Positions 15,544 through 22,990 of a stretch of DNA of 33,947 bases are shown in pieces; the stretch's first letter is position 1; each line of letters opens with the position of its first letter. Position numbers and translations under genes: made by a program. This DNA comes from an uncultured Acidobacteriota bacterium (GTDB lineage Bacteria; Acidobacteriota; Thermoanaerobaculia; UBA5066), in the NCBI GenBank assembly GCA_903845115.1, contig CAIMWE010000166.1, forward strand, positions 1 to 33,947, in the 5' to 3' direction. A model generated the notes under the pieces. That model had not been told where the DNA came from. It did not search any database and was given only the letters and a program-made list of their open reading frames with translations.

Positions 15544-16768
15544 GCGCGATCGCCTCCACCGGGTCGAGCCGGGCGGCCCGCCGCGCCGGCCACCACGAGG
15601 CGAGGAGGAGCGTGGAGGTCATCATGACGAAGCCGGCCAGGTAGGCCAGCGGGATGAAGTCGACGTGGAGCGGGGCGCCGTGCGTCCCCCCGGGGGGCGG
15701 CGGCAGCTCGATCCCGGAGGCGTTCAGGGCGGCGCGGAGGAGAAGCGAGAGGATCGCGCCGAGGACCGACCCGCCCAGCGCCATCAGCATCCCCTCGCGG
15801 AGGAAGAGGGCCCGCACCGCCCCCCGTTCCATTCCGATCGCCAGCAGCGTCCCGATCTCGCGCGTCCGCTCGAAGACCGACATCGTCATCGTGTTGGCGG
15901 TCGCGAGGATGACGACCGTCGCCAGGATCAGCCCCATGAAGAAGAAGATGCTGACGTAGAGGAGCTTCACCTGGCGGTAGAAGGTGGCGGTCTCCAGCCA
16001 GGTGCGCGCCACGACGGGGCGGCCGTCGCGCTTCAGCGATTCCGCGATCCGGCCGGCCACCTCGGCCGCGTCGGCCCCCGGCTTCAGGAGGAGGACGACC
16101 GAGCTGGCCTTCCCCTCCGCCTTCAGGAGCCGGGAGGCCGGGCGGTACGGCATGTAGAGGAGCCGGTCGTCCAGCTCCTTGATCGGGTAGCGGAGGATCG
16201 CGGCGACCGGAGCGTCCACCGCGTTCAGGGCCCCGTCGGGGGTCGTCGTCATGACGGTGACCAGATCTCCGGCCTTCGCCCCGATCGCCTTCGAAAGGCC
16301 CGTCCCGAGCATCACTTCGTCGGCCTCCGGGTCGGCGAGGAACTTCCCTTCTCCCACCGCCTCGACCAGGCTCGAGGCGCGCTGCTCCATCGCCGGGTCG
16401 GTCCCGGTCCCGAGGTAGCCGGCGCTCCGGTCCCCCTTGACGACCAGCCCGAAGAACGACAGGCGCGGCATCGCCTGGACGACGGCCGGGTCCTTCGCGG
16501 CGCCCCGCGCCACCGCCTCCCAGCTCTCCAGGAGGAACGCCGCCGCCTCGTCGTCGGTCTTTCCGGCGGCCCTCGGGTCGACCAGCCGGATCTCGCCCCC
16601 GAGGCCCTTGACCGTCACGTCGCGGAGCCCGGTGAAGGTCTGCGAGACGAAGCCGGCCGTCATCGTTGTCGCGATGAAGCCGATGACGACGATGGAGCCG
16701 GTCAGGACCGTCCGCCTCCGGTGGCGCCCCAGGTTCCGGGCGGCGAGCTTCCACCAGCGCCCGCTCAT
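15536..16768 (-). CDS. FtsX-family ABC permease (LolC/E- or MacB-like)
   Basis: 410 residues. First membrane helix at about 20-42 (VLTGSIVVIGFIATTMTAGF), then a large periplasmic domain (about 43-280), then three helices: SIFFFMGLILATVVILATAN, EGMLMALGGSVLGAILSLLL and PLAYLAGFVMMTSTLLLASW. The region after the second helix (MSVFERTREIGTLLAIGMER) and the C-terminal PARRAARLDPVEAI are hallmarks of FtsX/LolE permeases. It should work with the ATPase encoded just upstream (ATGA overlap) and with the LolA-like protein downstream, by mechanotransmission rather than classical transport. The cargo is unknown. The ATG at 16768 is chosen because the cytoplasmic N-terminus MSGRWWKLAARN fits the family. 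Confidence 0.92.
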   Translation of the reverse strand: MSGRWWKLAARNLGRHRRRTVLTGSIVVIGFIATTMTAGFVSQTFTGLRDVTVKGLGGEIRLVDPRAAGKTDDEAAAFLLESWEAVARGAAKDPAVVQAMPRLSFFGLVVKGDRSAGYLGTGTDPAMEQRASSLVEAVGEGKFLADPEADEVMLGTGLSKAIGAKAGDLVTVMTTTPDGALNAVDAPVAAILRYPIKELDDRLLYMPYRPASRLLKAEGKASSVVLLLKPGADAAEVAGRIAESLKRDGRPVVARTWLETATFYRQVKLLYVSIFFFMGLILATVVILATANTMTMSVFERTREIGTLLAIGMERGAVRALFLREGMLMALGGSVLGAILSLLLRAALNASGIELPPPPGGTHGAPLHVDFIPLAYLAGFVMMTSTLLLASWWPARRAARLDPVEAIAHV

Positions 16769-17520
16769 GACGGCGTCCCCTCGCGCCCGGAGCCGGAGGG
16801 CGGCGCGGCCGTGGGGATGGTCCCGGCCGGGGAGACGGTCACGTCGGAGACGATCCGCCCGTCGATCAGGTCGATCCGGCGCCGCGCCCTCCCGATGATC
16901 CGGGGATCGTGGCTGGAGAAGAGGAAGGCGACGCGGCGGGACCGGTGTAGCTCCACGAAGAGGTCGAGGAGCCGCTCCGAGGTCGCGGAGTCGAGCGAGG
17001 CGGTGGGCTCGTCGGCCAGGATGAGGGCCGGTTCGCCCACGAGCGCCCGCGCGACGGCGACCCTCTGACGCTGCCCGCCCGAGAGGGCTCCTGGGCGCCT
17101 CGATTCCAGCCCCTCCAGGCCCACGTCGCGGAGGGCCTGCCGCGCCCTGGAGCGGCACTGTTGCTCCGGCAGCTCGCGCAGCCAGAGAGCGAACGCCACG
17201 TTCTCCTCGGCCGAGAGGACCGGGATGAGCTGGTGCGCCTGGAAGACGAAACCCAGCTTCTCGCGCCGGAGGCGGGCGCGGGAGGTCTCGTCGAGGGAGG
17301 AGGCGTCGCGCCCCTCGAACAGGAGCCGCCCCGAGTCGGGCGTGTCCAGGAGCCCGAGGAGGTTGAGCAGCGTCGTCTTGCCGCTCCCGGAGGGGCCGGC
17401 CAGGACGGCGAACTCCCCCGCTTCGACCGAGAAGGTGGCCTCCTGGACCCCGACCACCGCCTCCTCCCCGAGGCGGTAGACGCGGGTGAGGCGCTCGGCC
17501 GAGAGGAGCGGCTCGGTCAC
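16765..17520 (-). CDS. LolD/MacB-type ABC ATPase
   Basis: 251 residues, GTG start at 17520 overlapping the stop of the zinc permease gene (GTGA). Walker A GPSGSGKTT (42-50), Q-loop FVFQAHQLIPVLSAEENVAF, signature LSGGQRQRVAVARAL, Walker B LILADEPTASLD and switch His in FSSHDPR. LGLLDTPDSGRLLFEGRD is typical of the LolD/MacB/FtsE branch. It drives the FtsX-like permease encoded next. The C-terminal 20-odd residues (TIPTAAPPSGSGREG) are a loose extension. A longer upstream open frame belongs to the antisense or another frame of the permease gene. Confidence 0.94.
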   Translation of the reverse strand: MTEPLLSAERLTRVYRLGEEAVVGVQEATFSVEAGEFAVLAGPSGSGKTTLLNLLGLLDTPDSGRLLFEGRDASSLDETSRARLRREKLGFVFQAHQLIPVLSAEENVAFALWLRELPEQQCRSRARQALRDVGLEGLESRRPGALSGGQRQRVAVARALVGEPALILADEPTASLDSATSERLLDLFVELHRSRRVAFLFSSHDPRIIGRARRRIDLIDGRIVSDVTVSPAGTIPTAAPPSGSGREGTPS

Positions 17521-18317
17521 CTCCGGAACCTCCTGAGGGCGAGCGAGACGAGGAAGAGGAGCGTCCCCACCAGGATGATCGCCGCGCCGGGCGCGATGTC
17601 CACGGAGACCGAGAAGACGAGGCCTCCCAGGAGCATCAGCACGGCGGCGCCGATGGAGCCGGCCAGGAAACCGGGCCAGCGGTCGGTCAGCGGGCGGGCG
17701 ATCGCCCCCGGAAGGACGAGGAGGGCGGAGACGAGGAGGATGCCGACCACCTTGAGGGCCACCACCACCGCCATGCCGACCAGCGAGAGGACGAGGAGGC
17801 GCATCCCCCGGACGTTCACGCCGTTCGCCTCGGCCCCCTCGTCGTCGATGGACGAGAGGAGGAGGGGCCGGAAGTACCAGGCCAGGAGGAGGAGGATCGC
17901 CCCCGTCGCCCCGGCCAGGAACCAGAGGTCGGCGGCCGAGGCGGTCAGGATGTTCCCGAACATCAGGCCGAAGAGGTCCACGTTCGACTTCAGGAAGCCG
18001 ATCGCCACGACGCCGAGCGCCATGGCGGCGACGGTGAAGACGCCGACCGCGGTGTCCTCGCTGACGCTGGAGTCGCCGGACGAGCGCGACGTCGCCCACG
18101 CCACGGCCAGCGCCGCCGCGGCGCCGCCGAGCGGCGTGGGGACCCCGAGGAGCGCGGCGATGGCCACGCCGCCGAACGCCGCGTGGGCGACGCCGGAGCC
18201 GACGAAGGCCAGCCGCCGGAGGAGGACGAAGAACGAGAGCGACCCGCAGAGGACGGCCGTCAGCAGCCCGGCCAGGAGCGCCCGCTGGAAGAACGGGTAG
18301 GCGAGGAAGTCGATCAC
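17517..18317 (-). CDS. znuB: Zinc/manganese ABC transporter permease (ZnuB/TroC-like)
   Basis: 266 residues, GTG start overlapping the ATPase gene stop (GTGA). About eight hydrophobic helices: PFFQRALLAGLLTAVLCGSL at the start, VGSGVAHAAFGGVAIAALLG with the conserved small residues of the metal path, VGVFTVAAMALGVVAIGFL, then LFGLMFGNILTASAADLWFL and the conserved loop VKVVGILLVSALLVLPGAIA-like segment (written here ALKVVGILLVSALLVLPGA). ABC-3 family. It takes up divalent metal with ZnuC and ZnuA encoded directly upstream. Zinc rather than manganese is inferred from the His-rich binding protein. Confidence 0.93.
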   Translation of the reverse strand: MIDFLAYPFFQRALLAGLLTAVLCGSLSFFVLLRRLAFVGSGVAHAAFGGVAIAALLGVPTPLGGAAAALAVAWATSRSSGDSSVSEDTAVGVFTVAAMALGVVAIGFLKSNVDLFGLMFGNILTASAADLWFLAGATGAILLLLAWYFRPLLLSSIDDEGAEANGVNVRGMRLLVLSLVGMAVVVALKVVGILLVSALLVLPGAIARPLTDRWPGFLAGSIGAAVLMLLGGLVFSVSVDIAPGAAIILVGTLLFLVSLALRRFRR

Positions 18318-19012
18318 GAGACGGGCACCGCTCGGACCGTTCCGTCCACGCGCCAGATGGCGTCGGCGCCTCCCATCGAGTCGCTGTCGTGCGTCACGTA
18401 GACGACGGCCCGGCCGTGGTTGACCTCCTCGGCGACGATCCGCCGGAGGGTCTTCATCCCCTCGGCGTCGAGCGCGGTGTCCGGCTCGTCCAGGACCAGG
18501 ATCGGCGGGGAGCCGGCCAGGGCGCGGGCCAGGAGGACCCGCTGGCGCTGCCCGCCCGACAGCTGCCCGACCGGGCGCTCGAACAGCTCGGGCGAAAGGC
18601 CCGCCCGGGAGAGCGCCGCCCGGGCCTCCCCGTCGAGCCGCTTCGCCGGGCGGAGACCGGGCCGGGGGTCCAGCTCGAGGCGGATCAGGTCCATCCCCGA
18701 GACGGGGGCGTCGGGAGAGAGGGTGCTCCGCTGGGAGAGGTAACCGATCCGGGGCTTCGGCAGGGGCGTGCCGGCCGCATCGAGGAACGTGACGGTCCCT
18801 TTGACCGGCCGGAGGAGGCCGAGCATCACGCGGACGAGCGTCGTCTTGCCGCCCCCGTTGGGTCCGACCAGCGCCGTCCGCTCCCCCGCGCGGATGTCGA
18901 ACGAGGCGTCGCAGAGGATCCATCGCCCGTCGCGCGCGACGACGATGTCGCGAAAGGCGACCGTGGTCACCTGGGGGGCCGGGGCGGCCACGGGGACCGG
19001 TTCGGCAGTCAC
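18314..19012 (-). CDS. znuC: Zinc ABC transporter ATP-binding protein (ZnuC-like)
   Basis: 232 residues, GTG start overlapping the znuA stop (GTGA). Walker A GPNGGGKTT, Q-loop IGYLSQRSTLSPDAPVSGMD, signature LSGGQRQRVLLARAL, Walker B ILVLDEPDTALD and switch His in VTHDSDSM. The order and spacing, and PKPRIGYLSQRS in particular, match metal-type (ZnuC/MntB) ATPases. The first 15 residues (VPVAAPAPQVTT) are a Pro/Ala-rich leader before the fold. Energises uptake with ZnuB. Confidence 0.93.
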   Translation of the reverse strand: MTAEPVPVAAPAPQVTTVAFRDIVVARDGRWILCDASFDIRAGERTALVGPNGGGKTTLVRVMLGLLRPVKGTVTFLDAAGTPLPKPRIGYLSQRSTLSPDAPVSGMDLIRLELDPRPGLRPAKRLDGEARAALSRAGLSPELFERPVGQLSGGQRQRVLLARALAGSPPILVLDEPDTALDAEGMKTLRRIVAEEVNHGRAVVYVTHDSDSMGGADAIWRVDGTVRAVPVS

Positions 19013-20016
19013 GGCTTCGGCGGGCTCTCGCCCCGGAACGTCGTCGTCAAGGCGGCCCCATTAAACCGCATCATCTCGAAGTAGGTCGCGCGCCCCGGGA
19101 CGCCGCCGATCGGGTCGAGGAGGCCGATGCGGAGGCCCGCGTCCGACGCGATGGCCTTTGCGGCCGACTCCGGGAACTGCGGCTCGGTGAAGAGGACGTC
19201 GAAGCCCCCCGCGCGCGCGTCGTCCACGAGGGCGCGGAGCTGCCGCGGCGACGGCTCGCGCCCCGGGGCCGGCTCGATCGACCCGGCCAGCCGGAGGCCG
19301 TACCGGGCGACGAAGTGGGGCCACGCGGGGTGGGCCGCGAGAAAGGCCTTCCCCTTGAACGGAGCGAGGGCGACCGCCAGCTCCCGGTCGAGCCGGTCGA
19401 TCTCCGCGATCGTCTCCGCCCCCCGCGCCCGGTACGCTCCCGCTCCGGCCGGGTCGACCCGGCAGAGCGTCTCCGCCATCGCCCCGGTAGCGCGGGCCGC
19501 CAGAGGCGGGGAGAGCCACCAGTGCGGGTCGGGTTCGTCTCCGCCATTCCCCTCGCCGTGGGAATGCCCCTCGTGGCCTCCCCCGGCCACCAGGCCGATG
19601 CCGAGCGAGCCCCCGGCGTCCAGGAGAACGGCTCCCGCGGCCGCAGCCCGCGCCAGCTGGGCCGCCCAGTCGTCGTACCCTCCCCCGACCGTCACGACGA
19701 GCCGCGCGCCGGCCAGCCGGCGGACGTCCTTCGGGGCCGGCTCGAACATGTGGGCGGAGGTCCCCGGCGGCACGATGGTCCGGACCTCCCACGCGGGTCC
19801 GGCGACCCGGGCCAGGAGGTCGGAGAGCGGGGCGATCGTGGCCGCCGCGACCTTCTTCCCGGAGGGCGCGGAGGTCCGGCCGCAGCCCGGGCCCAGCAGC
19901 AGGACGCCGCAGAGGAGAGGAAAGCGGAAGAGCCCCGCGGCCGACCTCCATTGACGGGGCCGCCGCGCCGCGAGACGATCTCCCGAAGGCGGAGCGCGAT
20001 GACCTGTACCGACCAT
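19009..20016 (-). CDS. znuA: Zinc-binding protein of ABC transporter (ZnuA-like)
   Basis: 335 residues from the ATG at 20016. The export signal is placed late (GLFRFPLLCGVLLLGPGC, Cys45 possibly lipidated), after an Arg-rich stretch of about 30 residues; no later ATG, GTG or TTG start exists in frame before it. Probable zinc ligands are His89 (GTSAHMFEP), His165 (DPHWWLSP), His229 or His234 (AAHPAWPHF) and Asp301 (LLDPIGG), in the order of the ZnuA family. A short His/Asp/Glu-rich loop at about 147-165 (GGHEGHSHGEGNGGDEPD) is typical of zinc-specific members. First gene of the eight-gene operon. Its start overlaps the start of the divergent His-rich gene by 18 bases. Confidence 0.9.
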   Translation of the reverse strand: MVGTGHRAPPSGDRLAARRPRQWRSAAGLFRFPLLCGVLLLGPGCGRTSAPSGKKVAAATIAPLSDLLARVAGPAWEVRTIVPPGTSAHMFEPAPKDVRRLAGARLVVTVGGGYDDWAAQLARAAAAGAVLLDAGGSLGIGLVAGGGHEGHSHGEGNGGDEPDPHWWLSPPLAARATGAMAETLCRVDPAGAGAYRARGAETIAEIDRLDRELAVALAPFKGKAFLAAHPAWPHFVARYGLRLAGSIEPAPGREPSPRQLRALVDDARAGGFDVLFTEPQFPESAAKAIASDAGLRIGLLDPIGGVPGRATYFEMMRFNGAALTTTFRGESPPKP

Positions 20017-20313
20017 GGAGTTCACCCGCACGTACACGGCCCTGGCTGCGGACATCAGCAAATCACCCATGGCGACCACACGGATTATCTCCACGACGGC
20101 CATCTCCACTCGCCGCACGGCTCCCACAACGACGAGCACCACCTGGACGTGAACCGGCGGCTCCCGGCCGCCTGCGCCCCTCTCGACTGCCCGGAGCGCC
20201 ACCACGAGGGCCGCGACCCCGCCGTCCCTCACGGGGACCACGTCGACTACGAGGTGGACGGCACGCTCCACCACCCGCACGAGGACCACTGCGACCTCCA
20301 CGGCCGCATCTGA
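19999..20313 (+). CDS. Histidine-rich small protein, probable zinc binder
   Basis: 104 residues with about 26 His plus many Asp/Glu and four Cys. Repeating motifs are HPHVHGPGCGHQ, HGDHTDYLHDGHLHSPHGSH and, near the end, HGDHVDYEVDGTLHHPHEDH, suggesting two related metal-binding halves around a Cys segment (ACAPLDCPERHHE). No signal peptide, so cytoplasmic. Similar His-rich proteins occur in other bacteria near metal genes. The role may be zinc storage, buffering or delivery. It is divergent from znuA, with which its first 18 bases overlap. GGAG lies shortly before the ATG. Confidence 0.8.
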   Translation: MTCTDHGVHPHVHGPGCGHQQITHGDHTDYLHDGHLHSPHGSHNDEHHLDVNRRLPAACAPLDCPERHHEGRDPAVPHGDHVDYEVDGTLHHPHEDHCDLHGRI

Positions 20314-20328
20314 GACGCTCCCGGGCGG

Positions 20329-21375
20329 TCAACGCCCCGGGCGCCGTCTCTCGGCGAGCAGGCGGGCGAGGATCCGGCGAACCGGCCCCTCGAACGTGAA
20401 CGACGACGTCCACTGAAGGCCGCGCTCCGCGGATTCCGAAGCGTCCCAGGCGTCCAGCGCCCGCCGCCTCTCCTCCACCCACTCCGCCGTCACCTCGCCC
20501 CGCTCGGCCAGCCTTTCCATGCGGACCCTCTGCTTTCCCTGGTCCCCTATCTCGGGATGGAAGTTCACGCCCCAGACGCGCGGGCCGACCCCGTCCGCGT
20601 CGCGGGAGAACTCGAGCATCGTCACCGCTTCCCCGGGAGTCTCCGGGACCGGCCCTTCTTCGGTGGCCAGGGGGAGCGCCGTCTTCACCCCGGTAGGGAT
20701 CAGGTCGTAGAGGCGGCTGTCGAGGACGCGGAAGACCTCGCCCCCGTTCGCCCGCGCGAACCCCGAGAACCAGGGATGCTCCAGCGCCGCCGGCGTCAGG
20801 ACGTTTCCCTTCACTCCCATGCTCTTGCCGCCCTTCGCCTCCGGCCGGAGGACCGACGCCGCCACGCCCGACCAGCGCCCCAGGAGGCCGAAGCTGTGGC
20901 AGATGCCGAGGAGCGCGACCGACGGGTCGAGGAGGACGCGGTCGAAGAACCGGAACAGGGGGGCCTCCCAGGCGATCGTCTCCCGGACTCCCTGGCTCGC
21001 CTCCGACACGCCGTCGTTCTCGCGGGGGTCGAGGGAACCGGGACCTCCCGTCCCGACGACCAGGCTGAACCGGCCCGGGAGGCCCTCCGGGACGGCGCAC
21101 CCCGCCCGGACGTCGTAGCTGAGGACGCGGACATCCGGCGCCCCTGGCAGGTGAGCCCGTTCCTGCCGGGCGATGTCCAGAAGGGTGTCGACGATCGACT
21201 CGTGCCCGAGGTTGGGATACCCGTGGTGCATGTCCAGGACCGCCAGGTCGACCGTTCCCGGGAGAGGTCCCGGCTCGTCGCCGGCCCTTTCCACCCGCAC
21301 GTAGTGGAGGCCCGGGTCGTCGTAGACCTGGCTCGCGACGAGGATCGCCGGGGCGGCGGAGAGGGCCGCCGCCAT
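20329..21375 (-). CDS. Class I glutamine amidotransferase-like protein
   Basis: 348 residues. The triad is visible: Cys159 in LLGICHSFGLLG (nucleophile elbow), with His273 and Glu275 in GVNFHPEIG. The oxyanion region is VVGTGGPGSLDPREN (about 106-120). About 100 residues precede the fold (VDLAVLDMHHGYPNLG and following), and the C-terminal 60 are charged and helical. No synthetase partner domain is fused. The substrate is unknown; it could be a gamma-glutamyl hydrolase or a stand-alone amidotransferase. Its ATG overlaps the gpsA stop by one base (TGATG). Last gene of its operon, ending 15 bases from the convergent His-rich gene. Confidence 0.8.
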   Translation of the reverse strand: MAAALSAAPAILVASQVYDDPGLHYVRVERAGDEPGPLPGTVDLAVLDMHHGYPNLGHESIVDTLLDIARQERAHLPGAPDVRVLSYDVRAGCAVPEGLPGRFSLVVGTGGPGSLDPRENDGVSEASQGVRETIAWEAPLFRFFDRVLLDPSVALLGICHSFGLLGRWSGVAASVLRPEAKGGKSMGVKGNVLTPAALEHPWFSGFARANGGEVFRVLDSRLYDLIPTGVKTALPLATEEGPVPETPGEAVTMLEFSRDADGVGPRVWGVNFHPEIGDQGKQRVRMERLAERGEVTAEWVEERRRALDAWDASESAERGLQWTSSFTFEGPVRRILARLLAERRRPGR

Positions 21376-22373
21376 CAGGCCCGTTCGTCCTTCAGCTCGC
21401 GGGTCATGAGGCGCTTGACGGCCGCCAGCGGCTGCATCTCCCCCGAGAGGATCGACTGGATCGCCTCGGCGATCGGCATCACGACGTCCACGGAACGCGC
21501 CAGCTCGACCAGCGACGTCGCCGTCGGGACTCCTTCCGCCACCGCGCCCCCGAGTGACGCGAGAGCCTCGTCGACGGAGGAGCCCCGCGCCAGCGCGAGT
21601 CCGACGCGCCGGTTCCGGGAGAGGTCGCCGGTCGCGGTCAGGATCAGGTCCCCCGCGCAGGCGAGGCCCGCGAAGGTCTCCGGCGCCCCGCCCAGCTTCA
21701 TCCCCAGCCTCCGGATCTCGGCCAGCGCCCGGGTCAGCAGCGCGGCCCGCGTGTTCTGCCCCAGCTCCAGGCCGTCGGTGATCCCGGCCGCGATCGCCAC
21801 CACGTTCTTGGCCGCCCCCGAGATCTCCACCCCCACGACGTCGGTGGTGCGGTAGAGCCGGAAGGTGGGTGAGGAGAGGAGCCCCTGGAGGGACTTCGAG
21901 AGCGCGGCGTCCTCCGATGCGACGACCGCCGCCGTGGGGAGGCCGAGGGCCACCTCCGCGGCGAAGGTCGGCCCGGAGAGGACCGCGATCCCGTCGCCGC
22001 GGCTCGCCACCTGGCGAATGATCTCCGTCGTCCGCCGGCCGGTCCCGATCTCGATCCCCTTCGAGGCCGAGACGAGCGGGACCGACGCCGGGAGCACCGG
22101 CTGGAGGCGCCGCAGCTCCGAGGCGGTCGCCTGGACCGGCACCGACCAGAGGATCGCCTCGGCCCCGTCGAACGCGCCCTCGGGCTCGGTCGTGATCGTC
22201 ACCGTGTCGGGGACCTTCGCGCCCGGCAGCGCCGCGAGCGTCCGGGTGGCCTGGAGAAAGTCCATCCCGGCGTCCCTGCGCCCGAACAGCGTCACCCCGA
22301 CTCCCGCCCTCGCGGCGTGCAGCGCCAGGGCGGTGCCCCAGGCTCCGGCCCCGACGATCGTGATCCGTCTCAT
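21375..22373 (-). CDS. gpsA: NAD(P)H-dependent glycerol-3-phosphate dehydrogenase
   Basis: 332 residues, the usual GpsA length. Nucleotide-binding loop VGAGAWGTALALHAARAG at the N-terminus, VPLVSASKGIE, SGPTFAAEVALGLPTA, the catalytic Lys region EISGAAKNVVAIAAGI, and GLACAGDLILTATGDLSRNR. It reduces dihydroxyacetone phosphate to sn-glycerol-3-phosphate for phospholipid synthesis. Its ATG overlaps the plsY stop (ATGA), so synthesis of glycerol-3-phosphate and its first acylation are coupled. Confidence 0.97.
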   Translation of the reverse strand: MRRITIVGAGAWGTALALHAARAGVGVTLFGRRDAGMDFLQATRTLAALPGAKVPDTVTITTEPEGAFDGAEAILWSVPVQATASELRRLQPVLPASVPLVSASKGIEIGTGRRTTEIIRQVASRGDGIAVLSGPTFAAEVALGLPTAAVVASEDAALSKSLQGLLSSPTFRLYRTTDVVGVEISGAAKNVVAIAAGITDGLELGQNTRAALLTRALAEIRRLGMKLGGAPETFAGLACAGDLILTATGDLSRNRRVGLALARGSSVDEALASLGGAVAEGVPTATSLVELARSVDVVMPIAEAIQSILSGEMQPLAAVKRLMTRELKDERA

Positions 22374-22990
22374 CCTGTAAGGTCCTCCTCGTCTCCCAGT
22401 CTCCGTTCGGTCCCCGCGATGAGCCTCGCGATGTTCTTCCGGTGCGCCGCGACGAGCAGCGCGGTGGTGGCGGCGGCCGTCACGACGATCGCGTCGGGCG
22501 CGCCGAAGACGAGCCCCGTCACCAGAGGGAGGAGGCTCGCCGCGGTCAACGACCCGAGCGAAACCAGCCGGGTGCCCGCGACGACGGCGGCGAAGACCGC
22601 CATCATCGAGAGCGCCGCCAGCGGGGCCAGAACCAGGAAGGCCCCCAGCGCCGTCGCCACCCCTTTTCCCCCGACGAACGCGAACCAGACGGGGAAGACG
22701 TGCCCGACCACGGCGGCGAAGCCGGCGATCCCCGCCCAGAACGGGTCGTGCGTCACGAGCCGCATCGCCCCGACGGCGATCGCCCCCTTGGCCGCGTCCA
22801 GGAGCAGCGTGACGACCGCCAGGCGCCCCCCGGCCGTCCTGAGGACGTTGGTGGCCCCGGCGTTCCTCGAGCCGGCCTCGCGGACGTCCAGGCCGTGGAA
22901 CGCCCTCACGACGAGGGTCGCGAACGAGACCGATCCGAGAAGGTAGGCCCCGGCGACGATCGCGACCTGGAGCGCGAGGAATCGATTCAC
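22370..22990 (-). CDS. plsY: Glycerol-3-phosphate acyltransferase PlsY
   Basis: 206 residues, GTG start at 22990 overlapping the cinA stop (GTGA). The membrane protein carries the PlsY motifs: GSVSFATLVVRAFHG with DVREAGSRNAGATNVLRTAG (acyl and glycerol-phosphate site) and GHVFPVWFAFVGGKGVATALG. About five to six hydrophobic helices. It transfers acyl groups from acyl-phosphate to glycerol-3-phosphate in the inner membrane. Partner of GpsA encoded next. The acyl-phosphate maker PlsX is not in the window. Confidence 0.96.
   Translation of the reverse strand: MNRFLALQVAIVAGAYLLGSVSFATLVVRAFHGLDVREAGSRNAGATNVLRTAGGRLAVVTLLLDAAKGAIAVGAMRLVTHDPFWAGIAGFAAVVGHVFPVWFAFVGGKGVATALGAFLVLAPLAALSMMAVFAAVVAGTRLVSLGSLTAASLLPLVTGLVFGAPDAIVVTAAATTALLVAAHRKNIARLIAGTERRLGDEEDLTG

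Noticed and set aside
20321-20342. Hairpin CCGGGCG/CGCCCCGG as a terminator between convergent genes
   Set aside because: The stem needs a bulge, overlaps the stop codon of the amidotransferase gene and has no T-rich tail. Could be chance in such GC-rich DNA.
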